Positions 24,961 through 37,390 of a DNA stretch of 64,000 nt are shown here, one piece after another. The DNA comes from Mauremys mutica (taxonomy: Eukaryota > Chordata > Testudines > Geoemydidae), in the NCBI RefSeq assembly GCF_020497125.1, contig NC_059081.1, positions 58,734,768-58,798,767 on the forward strand, written 5' to 3'. The notes beneath the pieces are model-generated. The model made no database searches, had not been told where the DNA came from, and saw nothing but the letters and a program-made list of their open reading frames with translations. The translations under genes and the position numbers were made by a program. Position 1 is the stretch's first letter. Each line of letters opens with the position of its first letter.

Positions 24961-25585
24961 TGCTGTCTGTTCATTTTCTTCCCCCACCCCCACCCCAAAT
25001 TGTCCTCAGAACAACTGAGAGACTGACTTGCCTTTCTGCTATTGCTTCATAGAGGAGTGGGAAAGGGCTTTCTTGCCATGTGACAAGAACAGTACCCCCC
25101 ACACCTCATTTTTGTATTTTAATTACTCTTTCCAGAATTTCAATTGGTTTTATATATTATCTGAAATCATCACTCCTGGAGACATTATAGGAGCTAGAGT
25201 GGCCTTTGGAGAGTCCATTGAGTGCCCATTTCCCTCAACAGTTGAAAGAAATATCCAGGTGAATGCTGTATTGCCCAAGACTCCTGAGGAAATTTTATTC
25301 CATCTGTATATATCACCACTACACCTTTTCTCCAGTTCCCCTCCCCTCTCTCCCAGTAGAACTGCCACATATAAGTAAGCCTTATCACCTCCCAATTCAT
25401 TAGCAGCATCCAGGCCCTAGTTCCACAACCTGCTACTCCCAGCTATCAACCCTGGGCTCAGACTTCGCCCATTTCCCAGTATCGCCTTGCTTGTGTTCTC
25501 CAAGCAGCGTACCAGCACTTCAAAGAGTTTACCACTGGGATGCTACTTGCCTTCCCTTCTCCCTGCTGCCCCCAAATCCCTTGAA
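24961..25585. other. Intergenic DNA, unassigned
   Basis: May include the decayed end of the DIRS 3 relic. No inverted repeat matching the other two DIRS elements is found. Nothing else is recognised. Confidence 0.35.
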
Positions 25586-25589
25586 GATT

Positions 25590-26255
25590 TTGAATAGAAG
25601 AAAGGTAGTCACCAGATCTAACTTGATCATATATAAACTGGCCATCAGGAAGTTTAGACTTGAAATTAGATGAAGGTTTCTAACCATCAGAGGAGCGAAG
25701 TTCTGGAATAGCCTTCCAAGGGGAGCAATGGAGGCAAAACCATATCTGGCTTTAATACTAAGCTTGATAAGTTTATGGAAGGGATGGTATGATGGGATAG
25801 CCTAATTTTGGCAATTAATTGATCTTTGACTATTAGCGGTAAATATGCCAAATGGCCTGTGATGGGATGTTAGATATGATGGGATCTGAGTTACTACAGA
25901 GAATTCTTTCCTGGGTGTCTGGCTGGTGAGTCTTGCCCACATGCTCAGGGTTTAGCTGATTGCCATATTTGGGGTCAGGAAGGAATTTTCCTCCTGGGCT
26001 GATTGGCAGAAGCCCTGGGGGCGGGGGGTTTCGCCTTCCCTCTGCAGCGTGGGGGCAGGGGTCATTTGCTGGAGGATTCTCTGCACCTTGAAGTCTTTAA
26101 ACCACAAGTTGAGGACTTCAATAGCTCAGGCATAGGTTAGGGGTTTGTTACAGGAGTGGGTGGGTGAGATTGTGGCCTGCATTGTGCAGGAGGTCAGACT
26201 AGGAGATCATAATGGTCCCTTCTGACCTTTAAGTCTACGAGTCTATGTAGAACTA
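25590..26255 (+). mobile_element. CR1 LINE, 5'-truncated 3' end
   Basis: Carries the familiar CR1 tail blocks: AGTTCTGGAATAGCCTTCCA, GAGTTACTACAGAGAATTC, TCAGGAAGGAATTTTCCTCC, and finally AATGGTCCCTTCTGACCTTT with a short terminal repeat of TCTAYGAG type. Severe 5' truncation is normal for CR1. The family is recognised from memory of avian and turtle CR1. No ORF remains. Confidence 0.9.
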
Positions 26256-26359
26256 TTCTAGACCTTCCCCAATGCAATGTGTAGTAAGAACTAGGCAGGC
26301 CCCTAACAGTGTTAACACAAAACTCTTTTGCATACAGGGGTATGTAAATTCTTGTCTCT

Positions 26360-26660
26360 AAGCACTTGTTCACACTTACTGGAGGATCAATGCTGTGGCG
26401 ATCGATGCATCAGCAGTTGATTTAGCGGGTCTCATGAAGACCCACTAAATCGACCGCCAATTGCTCTCCCATCAACTTCTGTACTCCACCTGACTGAGAA
26501 GAGTAAGGGGAGTTGACGGGAGAGCATCTCCCATCAATGCCGCTTAGTGTGAACCCTGCGATAAGTAGATCTAAGCTATGATGATTTGAGTTACGCTATT
26601 CACGTAACTCAAATTGTGTAGCTTAGATCGACTTTTCCCTTTAGTGTAGATAAGGCCTTG
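26360..26660. mobile_element. Palindromic TIR DNA element (MITE)
   Basis: Inner arms such as GCGGGTCTCATGAAGACCCAC and ATTTGAGTTACGCTATTCAC followed by GTAACTCAAAT form inverted repeats. The outer ends CTTGTTCACAC and AGTGTAGATAAGG are weakly complementary. It resembles a widespread reptilian GTGTAGAC-type element. Boundaries are approximate. Confidence 0.55.
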
Positions 26661-28838
26661 GTATGCAGCAAAAGCACGTGCATCAGAAAAAGTCCCCAGC
26701 CCTAACCAAGATCAAAGACTCTTGGATTTGTTTTGATACAGTAGCACATCAGTAATGAATAACACTTTCTTGCATCCCTCTTGGTGTAGTTGCTTATATG
26801 AAGTATTTCAATATTAGCCTGAAAACTAACTGCTGGAAGCAAAATGGTGCTCCAGTCTAAAGTTTCTGCTTATCCTGCTAAGCACTAACATGGAATCTCA
26901 TTAATTCCTACATATCAGTGTTCATTTTCAAACAACATGTGACCAATTTTTGGTTTCACTTTTCTTCACATTTTATGTCCGAATGACATTTCTGTTTAGC
27001 AGTACAGTGTAGATTTCCATGCTGCAGCAGTGAGTGTCTAAATGGGCTTGTAGAGAGGTTTCTTCCCCTGCAGCAACCTCATTGCTGTGTCTTTGTGATC
27101 CAGAGCTGAGAGTAGCATGATTTGCTAGAATTTGGGGGGTATCAGTCACAGAGGTACCAGGAATCCCTTGTCTTGCAGTGAGAAGAAAACTATGGCCTCC
27201 ATTGTGGCTTGCAGAGAGTCTCGGAGGACTTGAGGATTATGTCTTAATTATCTTCATCTGACTGGAGATAATCCGACCCCACACCAGGTGCCTGGCTTTA
27301 GTTATGACCTACCACCGCCAAACTGGGATGGGGCAGGTACACTCATGAACCTGAATCACAAATCATCCACTCACCTAATTACAATGAGATTTACATCATA
27401 CCATAATTCTGCAAATCCATTAATATTCCTCTTTAAGAATCTTGTTGGATCACAGTAAACAGCTCCCAGCAACCTGAAGCATGAAGGTAAAAAGATACAA
27501 ACTTGCCCAACAAGATTTAACTTGTAATTCAAAATAAAAAAATTAGAAAAAGTTACCGTATATGTGGGGGAGTGAGTTGTCCAACATGCTGCAAGTGATC
27601 ATGTAATGAGGTGTTAAATCTCTCCCACTCACCAAAGGCTCAAAACGTACAGGTAAGCTCTACTTGTTCCCTTTTTAACAAAATACTTAATCTAATTAAC
27701 AATACAATGAAAAGAAAATGTCTGTCTCTACAGAGGAGAAAGCTGGGTAATTCTGCTGCTGCTCTATCTGGTTTATAGTTTTACAGCTTCTGTAACTGAT
27801 GAATAAAATGGCTCCTTGTTAGAATAACTGCTACTCTAATGGCATTTACTGTAAGCCAACTTCAGTTGTGATTACCATCTCTGCAGCCCCTCTAAAGTAC
27901 CTGCAGTTGCAAACAAAGGCAGAATTTGGCCTGTGCTTTCTTGTCTAAGGTTAATTGAATGAATAGGCTGTGTCCTGCCCATGATACAGGCCTTCTGTGC
28001 TGCTCTGTCATGGCAAAGTGTCTGTAAAGCCAGTTTAACCAGGTACCTAGAGATCCTCCACCTCAGCTGTCTCACAGCTAATGTACTGGCTCTATGCCTT
28101 TCCTGGCCTAGCTGAAAGGGAAAAGTGGATGTGACTAGTGTACTCCTGTACTCTGGCCCTTGGAAGCACAGGCAGTTTAGTGCAATTTACAATAGCCCTG
28201 AGGCTGTTCAAAGTTGTGCTGGGAGCCACACGTGCTCATGCCTTCCCCCAGGATCAGGAAGTCACAAAGACAATGTAAAACCACCTCTGCTCCCTCCCCA
28301 TTAGTCCTGCCTCATGCACAAATTGGCCAGATTAGAGGGTCTGGCTGAAGATGTGCAATTGTCTTGAAGGTTAATGAGGGTCCTGTAAAAGAGCCAAGGT
28401 ACTATCTGTCCTGAAGTATTTTCTGGAAATTAACATTTTCACATTGACATAAGGTAACTCTTTTTTGGGGGAAAGGGGCATGCAGGAAAGTAACTAGTTT
28501 GATATAGCTTTGTTTGTCTTGTAATTTTGTCTTGATGAAACTGAGCCTTTTCAGTGTTGATCCTAAACAGCTTGCCGTATTTTCATATAACATTGAAAAT
28601 AACCATAAAACCAAGGCATCAAAGATAAAGTGACTTTCCTCAATTGCTCTCAACACCACCCTTAATGCTTTTTCTATAGTTTGGGACTTTACTGACTGAC
28701 ATTATGATTACAGTTTCAATGTTGTGTTTCTGGGCTAGAATCTGAAATCCTCTCTAGAAAAGCAAGAGGAAGTAAGGTTCTATATTTAAGGCCGCTGTAG
28801 TAAGACATAGTAAGAGCTTGTCCATTGGGTAACTGTAG
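26661..28838 (-). other. ICA1L 3' UTR and/or intergenic DNA
   Basis: This lies downstream of the ICA1L stop codon. I found no canonical AATAAA on the - strand close to the stop, only weaker AGTAAA forms (about 28689 and 27845). The 3' end of ICA1L is therefore not located. No other gene is seen. Confidence 0.35.
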
Positions 28839-29006
<168 letters not shown>

Positions 29007-29829
29007 TCAACCAGACCTTTTAAGTAATAAAATATTTAAGTTGGCCTTATCACATTTATTTAGTAAAATGAATTGGATAATTGCTATGTGTTCTCTTTAA
29101 TCAAAAACCATAGCTACTGGACTAATTTATTAACTCCATTAGCACTTCAGAACAGTTTATTAAGAATGAAGATAAGCTAATAACTTATCTACTATTCCAC
29201 AGGGTGCATGCAAGATAATTTTAAATAAATGCACTGTAAAATGGTTTAAATCTTCACTGTCTACAGCATGTGAATTCTCTAGACCAAGCAAAACATGCAG
29301 ACACATGAAATTGAGAAGTGTTTGTTATACACCAGCACATGCACTGCAGTTGCGGTAGAAACTCTCAACTCTCCAAGTTACTTTGGACTTTACATCTGCT
29401 GACAGCAAGACACTGGTTCATGTACCCAGTACACTATTGAAAACGACCATAAGGGTACAGTATCTGTTTTACAAGTCAGACCCCCAAATTCCAATCTCAT
29501 TTTGTAAGTGTTTACAGTAGTTACTCGTGCTAATATATATGAGCTGGTATTGATATGATGCTACAGTCTTTGCTGGAAGATACTAGCATCCAACCTTGAA
29601 ATAAAATACAGAAGGATAGTATTCACAGATCCATGTGCTAAAGTAATTTCCCTGTTTCTATTCTAACTGCTCAATGCTAAGAGATGTGGACAAACATATC
29701 ACTACTTTCAGAGTTATCTTGTCTCTCACCAGCAAAGTATTCTGTTTGGAATAGTAAGCCAAAAATGTTAGGTATGAAACACTGCTTATGAAGAAACCTC
29801 GCTGCTGCAAAGATACAGAAATAACTTAC

Positions 29830-29928
29830 ACGTTGGTGATATCTTTGGAGTGCTGTGTGAAGGGAATGGCTGGTTACCAGGCAGTGAGTGCGTAAGAGAC
29901 AGCACGGATTCTGACTGAGATGTCCAAC
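29830..29928 (-). CDS. ICA1L: ICA1L internal exon
   Basis: 99 bases between acceptor CTCTAAG and donor GTAAGT (29829-29824). It begins with two bases of a split codon and ends with one. Translation starts WTSQSESVLSLTHSLPGNQP, matching the linker ([20 protein letters not shown]-type) of ICA1L recalled from memory. It joins in frame to 31090 and 28954. This low-complexity Ser/Pro linker is the least conserved part of the family. Confidence 0.88.
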
Positions 29929-31089
29929 CTTAGAGGAAAAAGTAATGGATTACCGAGCAACAACCACATACCGAAGATATTGTAAATCATCATCTGAGTG
30001 AAACACATAGATCCCACGTAGAACACTGATTATTTTGTGGTAAATGCAATTAACTATGAACTTGCACTAATGCTGGTAGGATTCAGACTTTTTGCTTTGG
30101 ATAGCCTAAGGAAATATTATCCACCTACAAAATGTTTAATGTATCAACAGTAATCGCCCCCCCCCCCACACACACACACACTCTTTAGGATAGTTCTGGA
30201 TGTCCCACAGTTGCAAACATGCTACAGTGTGATACTTAATATTCACAAAGTATATAAAATCCTGCTATTTCTGTTCTGGGTTACGCAAGTGTAAACCAAG
30301 AAAAACTGAAGGTAATCTGGATTTAGGCTTGCGTAACTGGAAACACAATTTGCCCCAACACTTTCTTTGAATGTTCTTGAAGAAATTGGAAATTCTAGGG
30401 TAACTCAGACTCAGCAGTTCAGTTCAAAGTCTGTATCTGACTTTACTATATTATAAAGGGCTTAAAAATAAAAGCCAAAAAATATAAATATTTAAAATGT
30501 CTAAACAGTGTGTATTTTATAGATAGTGTGGTCACCAAAAATAAGGACTGTGGAGATTTTCCTCAACATGTGCTATTAAGTTAGCAGATTTTGCTCATAC
30601 TTTGTGGATTCAAAAGCACTATTGTATACATGACAAATTCAGGATTTGTGCAAGTCTTACCCACATAAATAATCCTTATTCATGCAAGTGGTCCCATTGA
30701 CATGAGGGCTACTCACAAAAGGTTGGAAGATCAAAACCTAATTTAATAAATTGCAGAGCTACGTGTTTCCAAATCTGAATCAATAGATTTTGGTTATGTC
30801 TATACATTGCCAGAAGGTAATGGAAAGAAGCAAAACTTTGTTATTGGAAAGGGGGGATAATTTACAGATTTCCTGGCTGGATTAGTTAATATTCTGAGCT
30901 TCATCACTGCAGTACTTGCCCAACCTCTACTGCAATATCATTACTGCAAGACAGTTCTTTTTAGTCCCTAATACATTTGCACCTAATCCTTCTATGAAGT
31001 TTTGCCATTATTGTCAAATGGAAGCAGCACCTGGCCTTTTGTACAAACATAAAAAAGATATCTATAGTTTGAGTAATTCAGATGCTTAC

Positions 31090-31344
31090 TACTGAAGCTT
31101 CCAGCAGCATGAAGGCCAAGGTCAAGGAGCTGTGAAGGTAGGAATCCAGATGAACTAGGCAGAGGTTCTGACTCTGTAGCAGGATTATGTGAAAGGAGAC
31201 TGGTATGAGGACTCCCAAGCACGTTTTGACATTCCTGGATGATCTCTCCAGCACTTGAACAGGGACTCAGTATGTTATCCAGGAATGACAGCTCTTCCTC
31301 AAAATCTTCTCCTTCCAAATAATCTACTAGCAGATTGCTGGAAA
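31090..31344 (-). CDS. ICA1L: ICA1L exon with LEGEDFE and FLPSQL blocks
   Basis: 255 bases between acceptor CTTCCTTCAG and donor GTAAGC. It encodes YLEGEDFEEELSFLDNI, then SEPLPSSSGFLPSQLLDLGL. The acidic LEGEDFE block and the FLPSQL block are shared with ICA1L of other vertebrates. It is predicted to lie in the unstructured C-terminal half, after the BAR-like domain. The start phase matches the 46230 exon directly, although mammalian ICA1L has about 26 more residues at this junction. Confidence 0.93.
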
Positions 31345-31654
31345 CTGAAGGAAGAAAGAAAATGTTGGAAGAGCATTTTTTTGAGAAAATAATAGCACAG
31401 ACTGTGGTCCTTATGATTACTAAATTCCTGCTAACTTTAATATAAAATGAAGGGTCATATTTTGCTCTGTTACAAAGGTGTACCCATAAGTTCACTCTGA
31501 CTTATACTTCTGTTACTGAAAGCAGGATTTGGCCGAAAATGTGACTTCATATTGCACAGAAGACAAGATAAGACAGACCCTCACATCTGCATGTGGTTTT
31601 ACTGACGTTAGTGGGTCACAAGAGCTGGTAGCTATGTTGGTGGGACACACTCTT
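31345..31654 (-). other. ICA1L intron, proximal part
   Basis: No exon or repeat is recognised between the exon acceptor and the MITE. Confidence 0.4.
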
Positions 31655-31790
31655 CTGCCGATATAGCACTGTGTACACGAGCGCTTATGTTGCCTAAACT
31701 TATGTCACTCAAGGGGGTGGGTTTTTTCACACCCCTGAGTGACAAATTTTGCCAACATAAGTGCTAGTGTATATATGGCTTTCCTGTGGA
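31655..31790. mobile_element. Palindromic MITE in ICA1L intron
   Basis: The left arm (GAGCGCTTATGTTGCCTAAA, CTTATGTCACTCAAGGGGGT) and right arm (CACCCCTGAGTGACAAA, CCAACATAAGTGCTAGTGTA) are inverted copies around about 31723. A common turtle element type. The outer ends are degraded. Confidence 0.6.
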
Positions 31791-32599
31791 TGCCTTAGTC
31801 TCCAAGTGAGCAATGGCTGCTCCTGTGAGTCAAAGCCATGTAATGGCATGTGATCCTGGACTCCATCTTGTGCCTGTACTTTTCCACAAACTGTGCTGTG
31901 GGCTCTGTTTGGGACAGTAAAATTTCATCGACATGGGAAAGGGTATAAAGACCTTGGAAACATCTCCATTTTGTCTTCATTTCCTGCTTCACTTCTTTGG
32001 ACAGGACTTCTAACAAGGCAGCTCTAAACAAGGACTGATGACCCCCAAGCTGTTTGGATAATTTCCAGAGAGACTTCTGCAAACTAGCAGTTTATTCCAT
32101 CATTGCTTCAAACATGATATAAGAACTGTGCAATCACTTGCATGCATGTGATTTCCTTAACCATTGTAAATCTCTTTCTTTTCTCTTATAAATAAACCAT
32201 TAGATTTTAGTTACTAAAGGATAGCCAGCAGCGTGATTATTGGGTAAGGTCTGAGTTATATACTAACCTGATTTTGTGGCTGATTTCTTGGGATCAGAAG
32301 AACCTTTTGTTTGATTAAACTGATTTTCAATAACCACTCATAATTAAGTCTAGTGTCTGGGTGGTGAAATGCCTAAGGTGACGGCATTTTTTACTTCTGG
32401 TTAAGCAGTGTGGTGAGCCAGAAGTTTACTTTTGCTACTGTCATGGTATAGCTTATGGTTGAATAATAACCACCAGTCTGGGGTAAGTCTGCCCTATTTC
32501 TCAACAGTTTGTCCTGAATCTGGCATCCTCCGCTATGACCCACTGAGGCATGGTGACACCTTGTCTTTAAAATAACACCACATGTATACCCAGAACTGA
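31791..32599 (-). other. ICA1L intron, unassigned
   Basis: Only chance ORFs; a 95-codon one on the - strand (31795-32082) matches no family I know. It may be old repeat DNA. Confidence 0.35.
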
Positions 32600-34345
32600 A
32601 CAGGGTATTCAAGGTGATGATGTGCTATTGACTTACTGAAAATAGTATACTGTTATTGTATGTATTTTCTCTCCTTTTTAATACATCCTAATATCCTTCT
32701 GCATTTTTCACAACTGGTCAATGAGCGATTTTCATTGAGCAGTCCAAAGTGAGTACAGATCTCTTCCTGAACAACTACAATTAATTTATAATCCAGCAAT
32801 GTGTGAGACTAATACAGATGCTGTGAGGGTATTATAGACTTTTCAGCACCCAAAAGGCAGGGGGAGGGGGAGCTCTGTGGTCATGTTATACCACATCCCA
32901 GCTTCCCTAATGAAAGGAGGCAATACTTCTCTGGGAGGTAGAAATATAGGATCCAGAGGAAAGGGCAGTCAAGGAAAGGAGGCAAAACAACTACACCTAG
33001 TTCTCAAAAGCACATCAAAGGCAGGTAGTCTCCTAGGAAGGTTGTTGCTGGTAGGAGACCAGTACTTTGGACTCCCCAAAGGATTGTTGCAGAACATGGG
33101 TGTTTATTTTGTATTATAAACCTTGTTTGAATAAGTAGCCTGAGGAATTGAGGGATTTTAGGAAGAGACTTAATGAGCGTTGGCTTTAGAGTAAATATCC
33201 AAGCCCTCTTTTCCAAAATGAGATTTTTTTCCCCCCTGTATCAAAAAGGGTCATTTGTGTGTGGAAGAACTTTGAAATTTGGTCTGGCCATTTTCCACTG
33301 TGCATTCTCTTGTACTTATCTATGCTCAGTTTTTATGCCACAGTGTTGCCCAGTTGACTGACTTTATTGGATCCCTCTAAAATTCCTGAGTCCTTCCTTG
33401 TTTTGACTAACCTAAATAATTGTCATCTGCAATTGTTGACCTTCATGTCTATTCCCTTTTCCAGATTATAAATAAATATATTCAACACTATTCATCCCAG
33501 TATGGCTCCTTGGAGTTATCCCACTATTAACCTACTTTCATGTTGAGAATTTACCATTTCTTAGTGTGGCAACATTCCTCCTCTCCTCTAGAAGGTCCTG
33601 CGCTTATTGGCGGATTTCCTCCCCTCAGTGGTCTTCCTCTTGGATGAAACCCACAGTCTGGATCAACTCCTCCTATGGCTGATTAGGAGTAGCAAGGCTT
33701 GGGGGGAACCCGGGCCCGCCCTCTACTCCGGGTTCCAGCCCAGGGCCTTGTGAATTGTAGCAGTCTCTAAAGTGCTACTTGTAACCGCTGATTGACTGCT
33801 ACAGCTCCCTGGGCTACTTCCCCATAACCTCCTTCAAATACCTTCTTTATCCTCACCATAGGATCCTCCTGGTGTCTGATACAGCTTGATTGTATGGTGT
33901 TTCCTCAATCCTCCAGTAGTACACCCTCTTAGTTCCTTGTGTCTCTGACTCCCAGCTCCTCATTCACACTTCCTTCCTCTGGCTCCTCCTACTTGACTGG
34001 AGTGAGCTCCCCTTTTTATACCAGGTGCCCTGATTAGCCTGCCCTGATTGGCTGCAGGTGCTCCAATCAATGTAGCTCTCTCCGGTGCCTTCTAGAGAGT
34101 TCTTAATTGGCCCCAGGTGCCTTGATTATCCTGAAGCAACTGCCATTTTGGTTCCCATGGTACTAGGGATTTGCTTAGCCTGGGGCTAACATACCTGTTC
34201 CTCAGTACTTTCCTGTAGCCATCCGGCCTTGCTCCATCACATTAGTTTCTAATCCATGACAGAACTTTACTTTTCTCCCTGTGACTACTTAGTTGCCTTA
34301 ATTGTCTGTCTCTCTTGAGAAGCTTTGAAGTGAACCAAGTGGGTC
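32600..34345 (-). mobile_element. CR1 LINE relic (RT region), split by an LTR
   Basis: Read on the - strand, the segment resembles the CR1 reverse transcriptase end. The codons GCA GAT GAC (33430-33422) fit the ADD of the FADD active site. Neighbouring stretches match the 'INDLE...GDWATKWQMKF' region as recalled. After the LTR at 33565-34241 the relic continues with TTTCTAATCCATGACAGAAC. Frames are destroyed. The outer limits are approximate. Confidence 0.65.
33565..34241 (-). mobile_element. Solo LTR, minus orientation
   Basis: Begins TG and ends CA on both readings, flanked by TTAG (33561-33564 and 34242-34245), a 4-bp target duplication. On the - strand it starts TGTGATGGAGCAAGG and holds a TATAAAAAGG box (complement near 34013-34020) with nearby CCAAT-like sites. 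No internal retroelement sequence adjoins. It sits inside the CR1 relic. Confidence 0.75.
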
Positions 34346-34696
34346 TTTATTTGGCTGAAAAAGCAGGAACTTATTAGGTCTTTTTCTATACCCAGGAATT
34401 GCCCTGATTCAACAAACTGTGTAGATACAGGGGTGTTCACCCTTATGTGCATAGAAGGGCAAGCTTGAGTTTATACCCATTGTGCTAATCAGGGGCCATA
34501 TAAACCATGATTAGCTCAATCCATCCTAAGGCTGGATTGCCCTTGCCTACACTTAGGAGTCAGCTCACTGGTGCAGCTACAGACACAGCTAAATTGGGGC
34601 TATTTCATGTGTAGACAATGCCTGAGAGACAGTAGGGCTGGGCCTTGTAAAACAGCTTCATTAAATGCAGTCTAGAGATTATCAGACTTGCTGCTA
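34346..34696 (-). other. ICA1L intron, unassigned
   Basis: About 34540-34625 resembles part of a GTGTAGAC-type MITE. Nothing else is recognised. Confidence 0.35.
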
Positions 34697-35079
34697 CAGT
34701 AGAACCTCAGAGTTATGAACACCTCGGGAATGGAGGTTGTTCGTAGTTCTGAACAAAACATTATGGTTGGCTTTTCAAAAGTTTACAACTGAACATTGAC
34801 TTAATATAACTTTGAAACTTTATTATATAGAAGAAAAATGCTGCTTTTTACCATCTCAATTTATATGAAATAAGCACAGAAAGTTTCCTTACCTTGTCAA
34901 ATATTTTTTTTTAACTTTCCCTTTATTTTTTTAGTAGTTTATATTTAACACAGTACTGCACTGTTTTATCTTTTGTTTTTGTTTTGTTTTTTGGTCTCTG
35001 CTGCTGCCTCATTGCATACTTCTGGTTCAAAATGAAGTATGTGGTTGACTGGTCAATTTGTAACTCTTAGATTCTACTG
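34697..35079 (-). mobile_element. Mariner-like MITE, intact copy
   Basis: Ends CAGTAGAACCTCAGAG and ...AGATTCTACTG are inverted copies, with TA on each side (34695-34696 and 35080-35081). The interior matches the split copy at 13954-20030 in reverse. TA duplication and ends fit Tc1/mariner-type elements. Non-coding. Confidence 0.82.
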
Positions 35080-35880
35080 TATATTTTCCTTTACTTGCTA
35101 CTCTTGGGCTCATATACTGCTTGGCAAAAATCCTATCAATTCACATGTACATTCACATTTAATGTTTGTTTCAGTATAATATGGTTGTGTTTTTACTAAG
35201 CCATCTAGGGTGGGATGTAAGCTTGTATACGTATTTCTAATTGAGGACCTCCTGATGCTGCGCTTTTAACTATTTTTTTTAAATCTCGGACTTTTTTTTT
35301 TTTTTACTATGACTGATCCTACCAGGCCAGCACAAAGAGCTGATCATTCTGTAAAAGGATCTTAAAAATAAGTGTTCTAAAAAATTACACGTCCTAATAT
35401 CAATTTTTTAAAAAAGTGCTTAATTTGATGTTAACTTTCTCCATATACTGAGATTTCTTAACTTTCTCATGGCTAAAAAGCTTAGATTCACAAAGCTCAT
35501 TCATCTGAATTTTTTTTCTTCTTCTGTCACAGGAATAAAACCGGGGGGAGGGGGAAAGGCCTAAGTCAAGAGAACTATCCCAGAAAAGCTGCAAAGTAAA
35601 GGCAGCAGCACAGATGAAATTCCCAAAAGAATGGATCCAGTTAATCACTGTTTATTTTTTTTTTAAGTTCATATATAAAATGTAGACAGTGAATAGTCCA
35701 CTGTAGAGAAGGATATTGTTATCCTACCTAAAAAACTCCCAAACTTTACATCTTCATAGTGTTCCTTAAAAAGGATATTGATTGATTTGATTTTTAGTCT
35801 CCACTGTTTGCAATATCCTCTTAAATAATACAAATATTTTCTGTACCCATCAGTTTTTTGTCTTTTATATTAAGCAACTA
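35080..35880 (-). other. ICA1L intron, unassigned
   Basis: AT-rich. A peptide resembling the missing ICA1L exon at 35400-35560 was examined and rejected (see rejected list). Confidence 0.4.
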
Positions 35881-36490
35881 TAGATATTTTCCCTCTATCC
35901 CCTCTCCCCCCCCCCCACGTGGATTTCACCCTTTGGAATAAAGAGTGTGCCCCTCTTAAGAAACACCTACATTTATTTAAAAAAACAAACAAAAAAACAA
36001 TGATCATGGTGGGTTAAGGTAGCTCAACACTTCCCATTGTAACACTGTTTTCAGTTGCTTATAACTTTGCCAAATTTTAACTGTTCAGGCGGAAATTTCC
36101 CAGGCTGCATGTCTGCCTCAGCATGAGCATTTTGGGGAAATTTCAGCAAAAATAGTTTAACTCCTGCCAAGAATGAGATTAGGGAAAAACACGTTGTTTT
36201 GCCCATTTTTCCAAGGTCCTTACTATGTATCCTCTCCATCCATGGCCTTCCCCAACAGCTCTACCCAGAGACCTACATAATACAAGGGGCATGGTATTGC
36301 TCCTCTATTCTCCCCCTGAAGACGCGCACACACCCAAGGCAGATTTCACACTTTTGGAATGGTACTCCCCCTTTTAAGAAGCACCTTTATATTTACTTAA
36401 AAAACAAAACAAAAAACAGGAAATGTATGAGTGGAGTGAAAAACATTGTTTTTGTTGCTTGCAAAGGTAGTGGCTTCCCCTCCAGTAAGA
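35881..36490. repeat. Unclassified repeat family X, two copies
   Basis: The first copy includes GTGGATTTCACCCTTTGGAA (about 35919) and TTTTCAGTTGCTTATAACTT (36047). The second includes CCTTCCCCAACAGCTCTACC and GCAGATTTCACACTTTTGG. The same blocks occur at 43850-44880 and in part at 52840-52995. No TIR, LTR or coding signature is visible. Confidence 0.65.
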
Positions 36491-37035
36491 GTGGGAGATT
36501 TATTTTTAAAGATGGAGTACCCATGTGTAATCTATGCAGCTATTTAATAGAAACAATTTAGATTGATCTGCAGAAGCCATCGCTTAGGGCCTTCTAGTAC
36601 AGTTTTAGAAAGAGCTCTATATAGAGATTTATACTGCATATGTGGTTTATAATAACCAAAGAATAAATTCCTTTGTATCTACAACCATAGTTTTTATTCC
36701 ATAATTACACAGTTTATTCTATATGTTTAGCACTTCTGGCTGCCTCAATTTCCTTCTAATCCATCTCCAGTGGGACTACTGCGAACATTCCAATCCTCTG
36801 AGCAGCTTTCTGTTAGCTGCTGTTAAAAGTAAGAAGAGAAAGTTTTTTCTCAGTTTTCTTCCCAAGTATGGATCAGGTAAACACTGAGAGCCAGATTCTT
36901 CTCTATACCAGTTCTACTCCACTGTATCTCCACCAACTTTAATGGAGTTACTCATCATTTACAGCAGTGTAAGAAGAGGATCAGACACAGGGACTGCAAA
37001 TTTCCTTGGTCCAGTCTAAATAGTCAGTCATGGAT
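36491..37035 (-). other. ICA1L intron with an old palindromic repeat
   Basis: About 36885-36990 contains TGGAGTTACTCATCATTTAC and flanking inverted matches, an old repeat seen also near 20100 and 63430. Nothing else is recognised. Confidence 0.4.
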
Positions 37036-37289
37036 GAGGAAGTTACTCACCTTATGCAGTAATGATGGTTCTTCGGGATGAGTGTCCTGATGGGTTCTCC
37101 ACTGTAGATGTATCTGCATCCCTGAGCTGCTAATCAGAGAACTTGGGTAGCAGTGTCCATTCTGCCCGCGCATGTGCCACCCCCTCATGCTCTGCTGCGC
37201 ATGTGAACCCTCCTCAGTTCCTTTCCTACTGCAGAGTCATTGACAAGAACTCCAAAGCAGAGGAGAGGAGGGTGGGTTGTGGAACACCC

Positions 37290-37390
37290 TTAGGGACACA
37301 CATCTTGAAGAACCATTGTTACTGAACCAGGTGAGTAACTTCCTCTTCTTCTTTGAGTAGTGTCCCTATGGGTGCTCCACTGTAAGTGAC
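37290..37390 (+). repeat. DIRS 2 internal complementary region
   Basis: 37290-37345 (CTTGAAGAACCATTG...AGGTGAGTAACTTCCTC) is the inverted complement of the left terminus at 37036-37090. 37341-37390 (TTCTTCTTTGAGTA...GGGTGCTCCACTGTA) is the inverted complement of the right terminus at about 43275-43322. The two meet at TCCTCTTCTT. Confidence 0.82.

Noticed and set aside
30160..30182. C-run followed by a short AC repeat
   Set aside because: A simple sequence repeat with no sign of function.
35400..35560. A - strand peptide (KKIQMNELCESKLFSHEKVKK) resembling the missing ICA1L exon
   Set aside because: The acceptor options leave the wrong phase for the 46230 and 31344 exons, the donor (GTTAAG) is weak, and similarity is slight.
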